A stretch of 64,000 nucleotides of DNA from Sanguinoderma infundibulare (lineage: Eukaryota > Basidiomycota > Agaricomycetes > Polyporales > Polyporaceae). The stretch covers positions 1,488,001 to 1,552,000 of the forward strand of contig JAVLRN010000003.1 in the NCBI GenBank assembly GCA_032821775.1. The letters run 5' to 3'. The translations under genes were made by a program, and so were the position numbers. Positions 1-12,078 of the stretch are shown in pieces. Below the pieces are notes generated by a model. It was not told the origin of the DNA. It saw only the letters and a list, made by a program, of their open reading frames with translations, and did no database searches. Position 1 is the stretch's first letter. Every line of letters begins with the position of its first letter.

Positions 1-966
1 TGCATAGTCGGTGTAAAATCGCGCATGGGGAGACGGCTGACGCGCTTGTGAGCTGAGGGGTCGGCGCGTTTGGGCGCGACTCGTGGATAGGGGCGAGTGT
101 CGAGCAAGGGCGCGGAACGTGCGAGTGATACTCCGTATGGACATGTCTGTGTGAGTGTCCGGGAAACACCTAGAATGAGTGAAGAGGGAACGTGCAGGAA
201 AGGCTGAGCGCGGCGTGGTGGTGCGAAGATGGACAAAGTGCCGGCGGCTACACAGGCCCGATGCGAACCCAAATTTAGCAGCTCGTTCACCCATGTGCAC
301 ATGGGCGCTTCGCGGTCCCGACATGGCGTTGTCGGGCGGAGAGGCTGCTCAAATGACGTCCCAGTTCGAGAGGCAGTACTACTAGCGTCGTCATAGCTTT
401 GGTGTGTGCGCTCTGCAGCGCTGCCAGACATGTTTCTTGACGACAAAACCATCTGCGGAATTTTGAGGGTGGAGTCGATGGCATATTGTCAACCACGACC
501 GTATGGACACCGCCACACTGCGCGATTGCATCCATATCGGGAGAGCATGTCTGCGATTGGACTCGGAGTGCAGTGGTAATTTTAGACGCTGCTGCGCTTC
601 CGCCGCCTAAGACAAACTGCGACAACCGCGGCGAGTGTTGCGCACTTGCAGCGTGCAGACGGCTGAAAGATAGGAGGGGGCGGGGCAGAGATTACAGTGT
701 GTGAGGGAGAGGAGGGCGGGAGGGCGCAGAACCGGGGCGCCGATCAGGACAGATGGGCGAGCGTGGGAAGGATCAAGGGAATATAACGGGATCGCATCAG
801 TCGGTCGCCCGTGCTGCTCTCTCCAGGCCTCTCAGCTCCAGCCAAGCTCCAGCTCCGCCATCGCGTCCAGCACACAGCGACCCTCTGGCTGGCCTCACTG
901 GCCCATCTTCGTCCTCGACCATTTCCTTCCTCGTTTCCTCTTTGGACTGGCCTCCATCCCGCTGCA
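1..966. other. Upstream intergenic region, no gene recognised
   Basis: Short open frames occur on both strands, but none gives a recognisable or compositionally convincing protein and none joins across plausible introns. The last few hundred bases are pyrimidine-rich and probably hold the promoter and leader of the TVP38-like gene that follows. The left end may also hold the flank of a gene outside the window. Confidence 0.5.
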
Positions 967-2629
967 ATGGACTTGCACAATCCCTCCCGGCCTGGACAGC
1001 CCTCGCGCGTTACCCCGCTTCGCCCGACCTCTCCTGCGCAACCTGCCTCCCTGTCGTCGCCACGTACTTCAAGAACGCCGCAACCCCTTCCGCACCGTTT
1101 CGCGCACATTCAAGACGTCTACGATGAGAAGGCAGAGCTCACCCAGCTCCAGGACTTGTCCAACCGGCCCCCTCCAGGGCTGACTGCAGACATCTCGCCG
1201 ATTCCTGGCCCCTCTTCCCATTCTCGCCCGCAAGCACCTTCCCCCAATTCTTCAATACCTCCCTGGATACGCTCCCAGCGTATGCACCATCCACGTCCTT
1301 CGCAACTCCAGCAACCCTTCTCCCCCGCTCCCTGCCCCATCGCGTCAAGTTGGGCCTCCCCGTCCGGCTCTTCCCTCCCTTCCGCTCCCTCCGCATACTC
1401 AATATCACCATCCTATACTCGTCCACGCACTCTACGGATAGCTAATCTAATCAAACCTTGGATCCCAATAATACTGTACATTACCACCACCCTGGGCTTT
1501 CTCGTCGCCGTCAGCTTTTGGAAAGTCGAGGTCTTCCAAGGTAAGCAGACGCCTGTCATTGCCATTTATTCGATCAACAAACCGTCCACACCGCATCCGT
1601 TTCCATTGCCACAGGTCTGGACGAACTATCCCGTTGGCTCAAGTCCGACCCGTACCAGGGATATGCTGTCATCTTCACCCTCATCTTCCTAACTACCATC
1701 CGTGAGTATTCCCTTATCTTCCTCATGATCCTCCAACAGTCCTGCGGACCCGCCCTATGCGCAGTCGCGCCATGGAAAAATAGAATTTGACGTACCAATG
1801 ATCTCCACGCTGACGCTCACGTCCCGCAGCTCCCGTTCCTTTGTATTCCACGCTCATTATCCTATCCGGTTATACGTTTGGCCCCTGGTCCGGCGCGATC
1901 ATCTCGTACTGGGCCTCGCTCGCAGGCGCGCTCGTTGTCTTCACGCTTTCCCGGACGTTCTTCCGTGCCAGTATCTCGCGCTGGCTTTCGTGCACCGTCT
2001 GGATCAAGCGCGCAGTACGCGCTATCGAGAACAACCCCAAGCTCCTCTTCCTCATCCGACTCGCGCCCTACCCCTACAATGTCATGAACTGCCTCCTAGC
2101 CGCGTCGCCCTCCCTTACCCTCCGGACATACACCTTCTGTACCGCCCTTTCCCTCCCGAAGCTCATCATCCACACCAGTATCGGAAGCTCCATTCATTCC
2201 TTCGCGGAGTACCACGTCAAGCGCCCTGGCTCCGACGAGAATGAGAGCGATAATGGAAGCATGCTATCACACTACTCTACCATCGCAGGCATTGTTCTGT
2301 GCCTTGCCATCTTTGTCTACCTCTCGTACATCACCCGCAGGGCTGTCGACGAGGAGCTTCAGGATGAAGACGCCATGGACGCGGCATACTCGGAGGAGCG
2401 CATCGCGTTCCTTGGGAACGAGGGCAACAACCTGGATCTGGAGGAGCACATGACTGAGGCACCGCGATCCCTGGAAATACGCCAGGTACCAACGCGCGGG
2501 AACAGCCCGACACCCGTCAGCCTCGTGGTTGCGGAGGCGAGTGCCAACGCTGCTGCACGCGCGAGCCACAGTCCTGGAGACGCAGGTTTGGACAACTTGC
2601 GCGGGCCATCGTCGCCATCGGACGTTTAG
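967..2629 (+). CDS. TVP38: Tvp38/TMEM64 (DedA/VTT) family Golgi membrane protein
   Basis: Three exons (967-1540, 1615-1701, 1830-2629) give 486 aa. The N-terminal 150 or so residues are Pro/Ser-rich and probably cytosolic. A first membrane segment follows (PWIPIILYITTTLGFLVAV), then the VTT core with the conserved stretch SGYTFGPWSG and the loop RLAPYPYNVMNCLLAAS, which is diagnostic of the SNARE-associated Golgi protein family. A last membrane segment lies near IAGIVLCLAIFVYLSYI, followed by an acidic, low-complexity tail. Yeast Tvp38 localises to late Golgi/Tlg2 vesicles; relatives act in lipid scrambling and trafficking, and that role here is inferred from family. Introns are 74 and 128 nt and join in phase. 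I chose ATG 967 because the more upstream open frame has no better-supported start. The family call is strong; orthology to yeast TVP38 rather than another VTT paralogue is less certain. Confidence 0.88.
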
Positions 2630-4625
2630 TTTTCCTTCGCCCTCTTGACTTATTTTGTGTATGTTCTTCACGCGTACGCGTACACGCATTGGACGGACAC
2701 TGTACAAAACATGTAAGATTTAGTCGAGCAGCAGCAGTTTACCCAGTAGCAAATTAAGCCGCATTGTTGGGTGATATATAGTGACCACACGCTCTTTTCT
2801 TTTTTGGACAATACCGATTCGGTCGTTGTTAGAGTACTATTATATACATCCCTTGGGCTGGCCACCTTGATCTCTCCCTTCCTCTCTGCAAGCACAGTCT
2901 GCTGTTCGTGGAGTGAATGTGGAATGTTCAACCTGTCGATAGTCCCTTCTTATTCGTTGCCTTCCAGCTAGCCCAGTCAGTTGTCGTTTGCGTTTGCGTC
3001 GTGCTGTCGGACTCAAGTCGCCCTCTGCATGCAATCAACTCGCTTTCGTCATCTCAAACGGCCGCCGCTGGCATGCATTTTCGGGGCAATAATGTTGACG
3101 GGTGTTGCGTACCATTTCATTTTCAATTTGCACGATCGATCGATCGAGGCGTTGCGAGTTGAGCTTGTAACCTCGGAGCCGGCCAATGACAACGGCGGAT
3201 GTCTCGGGCCATATGTTTCAGGGGCTAGCTTCCAACATGTACTTACTTATTCTGTGCTGTCCGACGGTGCTGCGCAGCCCGTAGGCCATTTATATTTGGG
3301 CTGCCGTATCCAGAGTGACATATCAGCAGCGGGCTAGCGGCTCCCATAATTTGCAGCAGACTGCAGCCCCAGCTCGCTGTAAGGGTGTGACGGAACCGGT
3401 GTACACGATCAAACGTGCAAGGTACCGTACGCGCGCATTTCGCGACCGCTCGTAGTCGTCGAAGAGAGGCTTCGGACTCAGACTTGAAAATATGCAGAGT
3501 TTACAGATCGTTCGCGGGCGAACGTGTTCGCTGCCACACTAAATTACTGCACCCAATCTGGACGCTCCGACAGAGTCAGCGGGCGAAATTTTTCAGTGTT
3601 GAGGAGCCGGGGCTAGTGGGACTCTGCGCAGCTTCTTATAACCTCCGGCTACCTAACGGACTTAGCTCGCCTCGCTCCGCCCTTCTAGCCTGCTTTTTTT
3701 GAATGCAATTGAGAGATGAAAATTGTCATCATCACGTCCGAGGGTGCTAAGTACTCACCAGGGTGGACCTCGTGTGGGGCTGTGTTTCGACGCCTCGGAG
3801 CGACGGTGGTTAGGTATCTGTCATTTGCGTTTGACACCAACGAAACCCCTCGAACAACCGCGCGCCCGTTCGTTCGCGGATGACAAATGTTCGAGGTTCG
3901 ATAACATGGAAAGGTTGAGTTTGGCAGGAAGCGCGACGATCGTGGAACGTGGAACATCGAGAGCCTACCAGACCGCAGCCGCAAGAGCTACAGCTCTGAT
4001 TCAAATCGGGGACACATCGAGGCAGGTACCGCCAGCGCTGCAGATAGGATGCGGCCGCGGGGTACCATGTCGAGCATGCCTGTCAAACATGAATGGACGG
4101 GGACGCTCTACTGTCAGGAGGCTGCAAGCCCCGTAAGCTGCATCCTCTTCACGTTCACGAAAACCACGCAACCCCCTGCCTAATTTGAGCAGTGCAGCAC
4201 ACTCTGCGCCGCGCACGATCGCGAGAGGGATATCAATAGCACAAGGAAGTTCCCCACATGGGGAAGCTACTCCCGAAATGCAAGGTTGGGTCACTCGACC
4301 CCCCGGAGAAGTCGCCGCAGCTACGGTAGGTTTAGGCTGGACAGGGTCTACTGCGGCGATTCGACGGCCGGACTTCGGGGGTCCTGCCAGTTTCAGTGCT
4401 TAGCTGACGAGAGGGACGAGGGGGCCGAGGGGGAGGGAGAATGACCTGGCGCGTAAGGTTCGCCCTCCGCTCGAGACGTAACTGAGATCGCGACTCCGAG
4501 GAGGTCGTATGGTTCTGTGGGAGGGTGCTAGCCTCGAGGCAGGATGACGCTGGCTGAGAATTGACCGGATGGGAGCGGATTGACGTCCTGGAAGGTGATA
4601 TGACCGGAAGTGAGTGTGCGCTACG
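2630..4625. other. Intergenic region, no gene recognised
   Basis: It holds the 3' untranslated region of the TVP38-like gene, then about 1.8 kb with only short, unconvincing open frames. There is a short cgatcgatcgat repeat near 3131. I see no tRNA, transposon end or spliced gene. Confidence 0.45.
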
Positions 4626-5088
4626 CTAATAGCGCGGCGCACGGAAGTACAAGGGATCAGTGGAGCCGAAACTGTGCCGAGGGTCGGTGGTTAGGATGGA
4701 TGTGTCGTGATCCAGGAGGTCGTAGGTCGGGGGGTTCTGGGGTCCTACAGTGGCCTCCAGCTCAATGTCTGGTGGCTCGAAGTCTGTGCCCTGACTTTTG
4801 AATTGAATGGCGTGCTGCGTCGCGCTGCGGGGGAGCAAGGCATTGGACAGCGGAATACGTACAGATTAGAAAATCCGAAAAGCGCTGCTCGAGGAGCAGG
4901 CCGAGGAAGCCGTTAATGGCGGGTGACTGGAAGTCCGTTTCTACACATTCCCCATGAGACATCCAGCCATATGGTACGGTCCCAACCACCGGATATTCGG
5001 GTGGGAGTTCGGGGATACCGAATATGAAGATTGCCCAACTGCCGGCAAATTGTAGGTCTGTCGTGGAACCAAAACAGATCAAGTTCAT
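4626..5088 (-). pseudogene. Possible remnant of a single-pass membrane protein
   Basis: On the minus strand, one frame (5088 to about 4840) reads FAGSWAIFIFGI followed by PPEYPVVGTVP, which resembles the lectin-like ectodomains of the large basidiomycete family of single-TM, SKG6-like proteins. A second, shifted frame ends at 4626 and reads like an acidic cytosolic tail (PDIELEATVGPQNPPTYDLL). The two do not join by a normal intron in phase, no membrane helix is visible between them, and the SelW-like gene ends only 243 bp upstream, leaving no room for a complete ectodomain. I read this as a decayed or truncated gene, but it could be chance. Confidence 0.28.
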
Positions 5089-5331
5089 GGAGATGGCAAT
5101 GACGTGGCTGCCTTGAGCGTGAGCTTTCGTTTGCGCATCGGTAATGCGAGACCGCGGTGTGAATAGTTTTGAAAATCAGGGCATTCTGATGGTAGTGCCG
5201 TTGCTAGATATGAACTTGGATGCGATAGGGCCAATGATACATACAGATAGCGCAAGTCTTACGATACAAAACACTTGTGTTCGGACTTCTTCAGGGTGCC
5301 AACTTGACGACAGGGGGATCGTAAAGGACGT

Positions 5332-5946
5332 TCATTTGTCAGAATGGCCAAGCGACTTCCCAGGTTGTATGTGGTCCCGGATGCGTTGTTTCTTGCAAGA
5401 CGCCAACGATGATAAGCACCAACAACTTCGGAGATGCACAGGGCACTCACAAGGACTTTGAGTTCTGGGAACCCGCCTTCGACCTTCCTGTCCCACACCA
5501 AACTAGGCGATTTACCGTCGAGGAAAAGCCACACACGGAATCGTCCGCCAGTCTCCTCTGAATTGAGCGGCATGATATTTATGGCCCTCAGCGCAGGGGT
5601 TGGGAAGGTGATGAAAAGTTCTGTCGACACCCATGTCGCTCTGTGCAGCCTGTTGAGCAAGTCGCAAGGCTTAATACGTACAACGGACCGAGAAGGTTTA
5701 ATCTAAACGCACCATCGGCACTGTGAATTCTCGTCAGGAACACGTCAGTTACGGTTGTCCGGGAGTGCGAATATTCACCCTATCGCAGAACTCGATGGTG
5801 ATGCTTGGTGCGATGGAAGACGATGGGGGAACGAAGGTAGTTGGATCCAGAGGGTTGTGTGGCAATGTGGATGGTTCCGGAACTTTAACAGCGGCGGCCT
5901 GGCGGTCGTCGGGTTGACAATCGACACAGACTTCTGCCTCTGCCAT
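5332..5946 (-). CDS. SelW-like (Rdx/SelWTH family) redox protein, Cys form
   Basis: Four exons (5946-5779, 5720-5713, 5649-5451, 5391-5332) give 144 aa. The core is the Rdx/SelWTH domain: IEFCDRCRW with a CxxC redox pair, then ATWVSTELFITFP, LNSEETGGRFRVWL and VWDRKVEGGFPELK, ending in GKSLGHSDK. This fungal family is homologous to selenoprotein W but uses Cys instead of Sec; it is thought to be a thioredoxin-fold oxidoreductase with poorly known partners. The second exon is only 8 nt (TGCCGATG) and encodes the second Cys of CxxC plus Arg and most of Trp. Splicing past it at the ttaag site near 5670 would give FCDRPC and break the CxxC spacing. All junctions are GT-AG and in phase. The 50 or so residues before the domain are Pro/Ser/Thr-rich. 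The family call is strong. Confidence 0.92.
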
Positions 5947-6223
5947 GGGTACCGGTTTACAGAACGAGGAGGTTGAGGTCAAGGGGAGTCCAGCGCTTAC
6001 GAACAAGTACAAGCGTCAGCAGGTCAGCACGACGATCACGTGGGACAAACGCGTTCGGTTGCACGCGTTTCGTTCGTGGCCACTCGCGTTTACCACTGCT
6101 CCCACCACCATCCATCCTTAAGCTTCCACCCCCTTACCTCACCCTCCCCGACCGGACAAAGGCGCTTTCTGAGCAAAATCAAGGCGCATATACCAGGTCC
6201 ACAAGCGCAAAATCACCGGCATA

Positions 6224-8128
6224 ATGCACACCGGAGATTTCACCATGGGCTCTCCTGCCTCAGAACAACCGCCTACGGTGTGGCCAGTGCATAGTGCGTT
6301 ATATGTGGTTTAAAGGCATTGATGTAGCTGAATGTATGCGTGCTACAGTCGAAGTCCGTGTGGCTGCTAACGCTACTTCCCGTTTTGACACGATCCGAAA
6401 TGCAGTCCATTCCTATCTAACTAGGTCCCTGTCGGACATCTACTTGCCCTCAGTCATCGAGGGTTGGGAAGACGTACCACTCCTTGCCTCATCCATCGAC
6501 CGCATAACTGCCTCCGAATGCCCTTGTCTAACACCATCCCTGCCCATCGAACAAATCGCACTGCAAATACACGTCTACCAGCCGAGAGACGCGGATGCAT
6601 TCGAAGAGCTTACCAACGGTACCGGAAGAGGAGATGACGATCAAATCATGGCTGCTACTGCCTGCGAGCTTCCAAGTTTATCATGGGAGGGCTTATGGGA
6701 GAGCTTGATCTACTCCGACGATATCAAGTCCAAACTGCTCGATTACATTCATGCCACAGTCGTCTTCAGTGACGCTGACGTTGATTGTGAGTGTCCTGTT
6801 GTTCGACAGCGTGTCGTGGTTCTTATGTCCCGAAGTCAACGTCGTGTCATGGAACCGTGTGGTATTGCTTCATGGACCTCCGGGCACGGGAAAGACGTCG
6901 CTATGTCGAGCATTGGCGCAGAAGCTGTCCATCCGCTTATCACACAGGTCAGTGGACTGATTCGTATAGCTACTAGACGTTGTGAACGGTTTGGCTTACC
7001 CATTGAAGATATTCTCACGCGCGACTCCTTGAGATCAACTCTCATTCGTTGTTTTCTCGATGGTTCTCCGAGTCTGGAAAGCTCGTTCAAAAGCTGTTCA
7101 GCAGCATTATGGAGATGGTAGAGGACGAGGAGTCCTTCGTCATGGTATTGATTGGTGGGTTGGCCTTTTAAAAAAACACGGCGGACAGCTGATCGTCTCC
7201 TAGACGAAGTTGAATCGCTGACGGCCGCAAGAGCTGGAGCCATGGCGGGAACGGAACCGTCGGATGCACTCAGAGTGGGTTCTTTAACAAAGCATGTTCG
7301 CGACCTCGTTGTTCATCCACTCGATCGTCAGGTCGTGAACGCACTCTTGACCCAGTTGGATAAACTGAAGCACAAAAAGAACTGTTTAGTCATGGCGACG
7401 AGCAATCTTGCGACAGCAATAGGTACGTACTATATCCCGTGCTTCTAACGGCTACATTTAACTGATAATATTTGTGTACGTAGACTCTGCATTCGTCGAT
7501 CGTGCAGATATTGTGCAGTACGTTGATCTTCCCCCGAGGGAGGCGATATACGAGATCCTTAGGGGCTGTTTGGTCGAACTAGTCAAGAAGGGCATTGTCA
7601 CCCAAGTGGTCTGTGTCTCTCGCTGCTTTGGAACCGTTGACTGCTGAGCATCTTCATGCAGGATGTCCCCGGTCTCGCACAAGCACAGATATACGAACGG
7701 ACAGCCGAGTTCTCGAACTTGCGTCTAACCGTCCCTTCAGCCGATGCCAACGTTATGCCCGACATAGTGAACACAGTAACACATGATTCGCGGGAGCGAT
7801 CACGCATAGTTTCAATTCGTCTCCTGAGATTGGCACAGAAATGCAGGGTCAGTTCTCACTGTCAATGCTCGATATTAGCTCATCGCTGACATTTCTCTTG
7901 CAGGATCAAGCGATGTCTGGTCGTTCATTAAGACGTCTGCCGGTCTTGGCCCATGCGCGGTACATTGGGACGTTGCCTGCAGGTGCTTTGCATTCCAGGT
8001 CTCGGCCAAACGGTGTCCCCAAGAATCATCCCGTACTCGGAAGAGGGACAACCGTGGAGACATGGCTGGATGCCATGGAACGTGTGGTCGAGTCCCAAGC
8101 GACGGAGCGCGATAGGCTCAAACAATGA
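6224..8128 (+). CDS. PCH2: Pch2/TRIP13 AAA+ ATPase (meiotic HORMA remodeller)
   Basis: Nine exons (6224-6293, 6349-6786, 6836-6947, 7009-7154, 7204-7274, 7332-7422, 7484-7608, 7662-7847, 7904-8128) give 487 aa. Walker A GPPGTGKT is near residues 183-190, Walker B is FVMVLIDEVESL, sensor 1 is ATSN and sensor 2 lies in [10 protein letters not shown]. The preceding SWNRVVLLH and the [19 protein letters not shown] stretch are typical of Pch2/TRIP13. The protein remodels HORMA-domain proteins (Hop1 in meiosis, Mad2 at the spindle checkpoint). Length is between human TRIP13 (about 430 aa) and yeast Pch2 (about 560 aa). Every exon junction is in phase with GT-AG borders, so the gene looks intact. 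An in-frame ATG at residue 8 is an alternative start. Confidence 0.95.
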
Positions 8129-8502
8129 AGCTAGCGTTGACGTCCACAGATAGAGATGTCCAAATCTCCAGACATGTCCGCATCACACTGTACTGTACTT
8201 GAACTCGCATCACATCCTCATACTCATCATGTAAAATCCGTTGTATGCCTCAGGAAGAGCTTGTTGCAAATAAAACATGTATGTCCTCCTTCAACAGGAT
8301 TGAATGGAAGCTTACAGCAGGAGAAAAAGTTGTAGCGAGCTTGAGGTTATGTTTCTTCCAAGACGCTTTCCAGTTTCAGCAAACGTGTCATAAACAGGCG
8401 CTTGATCGGCGCAGCATCCTTGACGTCGTCACTTCCAGTTCAGCGATCCTCAAACACCATCCTTCTGCTTGATCGACCTGTGTGGGGGTAACTGGGACCG
8501 TT
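8129..8502. other. Intergenic spacer
   Basis: The spacer separates two genes on the same strand: the 3' untranslated region of PCH2 and the promoter of the Yip1-domain gene. I see no other feature. Confidence 0.5.
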
Positions 8503-9749
8503 ATGGCGTACGTACAAATTGAAGCGGACGAGGTGAATCGCATCGGCATCGTCTGGCTGCTACTATACTGACGTCGACGCCTTCCCTTCTAGCGGATGGA
8601 GGAGGGCCCTGAGCCACTCCAGTTCCAATGTATGGCCTTCGGGGACATCTCTGCCGTAGAAATCGATTGATTCAAGTGGAATACACAGCATTCTTGGGCA
8701 CGGATGCACGAGCAGGGGACCAGGAGAGCAGGACAGGTCGTGGTACGTGTTGTCCCCTCTTGCCCTTACGTCCAGCCTTTTGCTCAAACTGTTCGCATGG
8801 TTCTGGAATACCAGGATACTTCTCCGACAGACCAAAGAGCTCCGGCTTTTGGCAGCTCGAGTACTACCAGCCATACTTTGACGTCGACACCAAGATGGTG
8901 AGCTGCTTCCCCGTCTCTCTCCAATTTAGCCATCTGCCCGTGCCCACCCTTCGCTCTTCGTCGTATGCGTCCGCGCACCACAGGTCATCAAGCGATGCTA
9001 CACCACCCTCCTTCCGCATGCCCCCAACTACCTCTCCGCGCACCTGACACCCAACGCCGACCTATACGGCCCGTTCTGGACGCTCACCACCCTCATCTTC
9101 GCGCTCTTCCTCTCCTCGTCCCTCGCGTCCTCCATCGCCGCGTACCTCACCGACCCCAAGAACACGTCCGGGGCCATCCTCGAGTACGACTTTGGCCTGC
9201 TGTCGACGGCGGTGGCGCTGGTGTACTCATATGGGATCGCGGTGCCCGTGCTCCTCTGGCTCGCGCTGAGATATCTGGGTGTGGGGGAGTGGAGCGTCGT
9301 CGAGGCCGTCGCGGTGTGGGGGTACGGCCAGTTCGTGTGGATCCCTGTTGCGGTATGTCGTTTCGCGTGGTGAGCGTGGATGCAGTGTGGTCTAATAAGG
9401 AGTGTGCTACCTCTCAGTTGCTCAACATAAACCCCATCCCACTCGCGCGGTGGATCCTAACGGGCATTGCATTCCTCGTCTCGGGATGGTTCCTGGTCGC
9501 GAATGTGTACCCCATTCTCGCTACGGTACGCCTACTCATCTATTGCTTGCGGTATCAGCTCCGGTCTATGTTCGTTGACATTATGCCACGTTGCAGGCCG
9601 ACGCGAAACCGGTGCGGCTCATCATCATCCTCCTTGTCGCTCTGCATGTCGCGGTTGCGTTCTGCTTCCAAGTTCTGTTCTTTGGTTATTACCCTCTGAA
9701 AGAAGTTGGCCCGCAGGACCCCATCCCTCCTGCCGAGGGTACACCATGA
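8503..9749 (+). CDS. Yip1-domain Golgi membrane protein (YIPF1/2, Yip5-like)
   Basis: Seven exons (8503-8532, 8593-8629, 8689-8736, 8815-8897, 8984-9352, 9418-9525, 9597-9749) give 275 aa. A short acidic N-terminus precedes FWQLEYYQPYFDVDT, a signature of YIPF1/YIPF2/Yip5, then YGPFWTLTTLIFALFLSSS and four further hydrophobic segments, including GYGQFVWIP. This matches the five-TM Yip1 fold. Family members bind Ypt/Rab GTPases and help ER-Golgi vesicle formation. The first three coding exons are only 30, 37 and 48 nt, and I placed the start by extending through them in phase. The C-terminus is short and cytosolic-like (PIPPAEGTP). The 3' end converges with the rhomboid gene, 222 bp away. Confidence 0.9.
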
Positions 9750-9971
9750 TTTAGTTGCACGTTCGAGTAGCAGTAAATTATTATTACCCTTGTAGTGGGT
9801 TCACATTCTCTACATCCTCCAGTGCGGGGATTGCGTGCATATCGTCTAAGGATCGAACAGGATACAGTGCATGGATAGAGTGAGGGTGAGCGCGTAATTC
9901 TAATGGGCGGTGGCTGGGATTATATGATATAGTGATGCAGCCTGTATGGGCTACGAGCTATCTTGACGGTT

Positions 9972-11159
9972 TCAGAGGATCCTGAAACACTTTGCGATGA
10001 AATAACCGATGCCCGCCAGAAGACCGCCGATGTGACCGGCGGTGTCCGTACCAGCGCGCTGTGGTCAACGTTTAGAGGACCGTCGTAAAAAAAAACCAGA
10101 AGACTTGAAAGGGACTTACGTGCTGGTTCATTGCGCTGTAGCCGTCAAAGAGGAAGATGCCAGTGACGAGGGCCCATGCTGGTACTGGAAGCACACCGAA
10201 CAAGTAGAAGCTTTGGGTGGGCGCGAGACACGAAAAGAACGAGATGACGGCGTAGATTGCGCCGCTGGCTCCGTGGGCTCCAGACGCTTGCGCCTGCTGC
10301 CTTCCTTGCATATGATTGCGCCAAGCGATCCCAGCTAGACTTGACACGACACCGCCTTGGGTGAAGTCGAGCGGAGTGAGAACCGACATAAGCAGTCAGA
10401 TGACGGAAAGACATACCTCCGAGATACAGACCGAGAAAGCCCACGTTTCCGAGTATGGATATCACGAGCGGCGCCATGAAGTAGAAGGTATACCCGTTAA
10501 ACAACAGGTGGACGGTATCTTCGTGGGAGAAGCAGGCCGTTAGCAAGGTATACCTGACAAACATCACTGAGCTCACGCCTACACGAACATCATCATATTG
10601 GAATACGTACCATCTGCCAGAGCTAATGTTATCTAGGCCTGCGACGAAATGCTTTCTCATCCAAACGTATGAGGACGGGTCACCTGTGCTTTGCTGTGGT
10701 GCCCTCGAAACGAATTAGACAAATTGGAGACTATATACTCATCTTCGGACTCACGTATTTTGCCCAAGCAAAGTTCCATGACACGAACACAAAACCGTTA
10801 AGACCAATGATACCCCAGAAGATAACATTGCCTGGGATTGCGTTTATTCGGTCACGGAGACGCTGCCATGGACCATTTGGACCGCTACTGTAACCGCCAT
10901 GTCCTCCTCTCGATGTCCTGTTTATCCCGCTTCTATGGGTCGCACGTAGAATCCTGTCCCCCACAAACTTCGAGATATGATCCTGGAAGATTGGTGACGT
11001 GCGAACTCGAAGAGGTTGTTGAAAAGCGCCTGTGCTGAGGGTGGAATGCTGCGCAGACGCGCAAAGTCTTGGTGTAAGCCAAGGGCCAGGATAGATAGTC
11101 CGTGGGCAGAGCCTAGCGGAAGAAATGAGAGGCGAGAAGGATAGCAGAGACCTTTTCAT
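9972..11159 (-). CDS. Mitochondrial-type rhomboid serine protease (Pcp1/PARL-like)
   Basis: Five exons (11159-10755, 10693-10611, 10553-10417, 10355-10120, 10058-9972) give 315 aa. The N-terminus is Arg/Ser-rich without acidic residues, consistent with a mitochondrial presequence. A first TM segment (IFWGIIGLNGFVFVSW) is followed by the rhomboid core: HLLFNGYTFYFM, the catalytic-serine motif GASGAIYA and the catalytic histidine in TAGHIGGLLAG. Yeast Pcp1 and human PARL cleave inner-membrane substrates such as Mgm1 and PINK1; that role here is inferred. Ser and His of the dyad are both present, so the enzyme should be active. An upstream in-frame GTG (11186) was rejected in favour of ATG 11159. 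Gene order and phase are clean. Confidence 0.9.
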
Positions 11160-11332
11160 AGCGTTGGGTGAACCGAGGATCGTCACAGTTAACCTCGCGT
11201 TCCCTCGGCATCCGAAATGTGTATTTGTCTGTGTTTGGCATCAGCCCTAACTTTAATGGACTAGCCCCGTGCTCGCACAAGGTGCTCTCCTGAACTCAGC
11301 TGCGCCTCGCGCTTCCCTCCTGCATTGCAAAC
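11160..11332. promoter_or_regulatory. Divergent promoter, rhomboid / TRS20
   Basis: Only 173 bp separate the start codons of the minus-strand rhomboid gene and the plus-strand TRS20 gene, so both promoters must lie in or overlap this interval. I recognise no clear TATA box. Confidence 0.6.
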
Positions 11333-12078
11333 ATGTCGCATCACTTATTCTTGTTGTCCCCTTCGGATACCCCTCTCTACAGCTTGACGCACTACTCCTC
11401 CAAACCGTCTCAAACAGCGGCATCTCCTTTAGCTTCTAATCTCCCTAGCTGGTCAACCTCTGCGTTCGCCGGGACTCTGAGTGCTTTGTCTGGAGCAACC
11501 GCCGCAACGCAAGCGCATCACGGACAAGGCGGCACGGTGAAGATAGGCGGTGGGCAGGACAGACATGTCATACAGATGATTGCAAACGCGAGCTTGGACG
11601 CTATTGAGGAGGTCATGCGGAAAGACAGCGTGATGTTCGTACTGCCTTTGTGTTTTCTCCGCCACTGTCTTCATCCACGCCGATGTATTCTGCTTGTCAT
11701 CCGGACAGGTACCTGAAATCCGTAGACAAGTTCAACGAATGGACAGTCTCCGCGTTTGTGACACCCGGAAGTATGCGTTTTGCCGATGGGCCTCCTTTTG
11801 GATCGCGTGCGGTGATTGACGGCATCCGTTGCGGCAGATATGAAGTTCGTGCTGCTACACGAGTCCCGTAACGACGACGGCATCAAGGCGTTCTTCACTG
11901 ATGTTTGGGAGCTGTATGTCAAGGTGAGTACTGCCTCCTCACCGGGGTGTCCGGAGGCCGAAGCCAATCAACGTCCGACTGTCAGACGATGCTCAATCCG
12001 TTCCACACGGCACACACTCCTATACGGAGCACGGTATTCGACGCCCGGGTGCGAGCTAGCGCGAAAAAGTACCTGTAG
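11333..12078 (+). CDS. TRS20: TRAPP complex subunit Trs20 (sedlin, TRAPPC2)
   Basis: Four exons (11333-11634, 11709-11770, 11838-11923, 11986-12078) give 180 aa. The longin-like fold is recognisable from [21 protein letters not shown], which closely matches sedlin, then [23 protein letters not shown] and the end [13 protein letters not shown]. Trs20/TRAPPC2 is a small core subunit linking TRAPP assembly to ER-Golgi and autophagy tethering. The fungal insertion after the first strand (about residues 22-75) is Ser/Ala/Gly-rich. The first intron uses the donor gttcgt; this is the only choice that restores MYLK. Expression probably shares the divergent promoter with the rhomboid gene. Confidence 0.93.

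Noticed and set aside
5332..5946. Selenocysteine use in the SelW-like protein
   Set aside because: The redox site is Cys-x-x-Cys once the 8-nt exon is included. No in-frame TGA occurs at the catalytic position, and these fungi are not known to use Sec.
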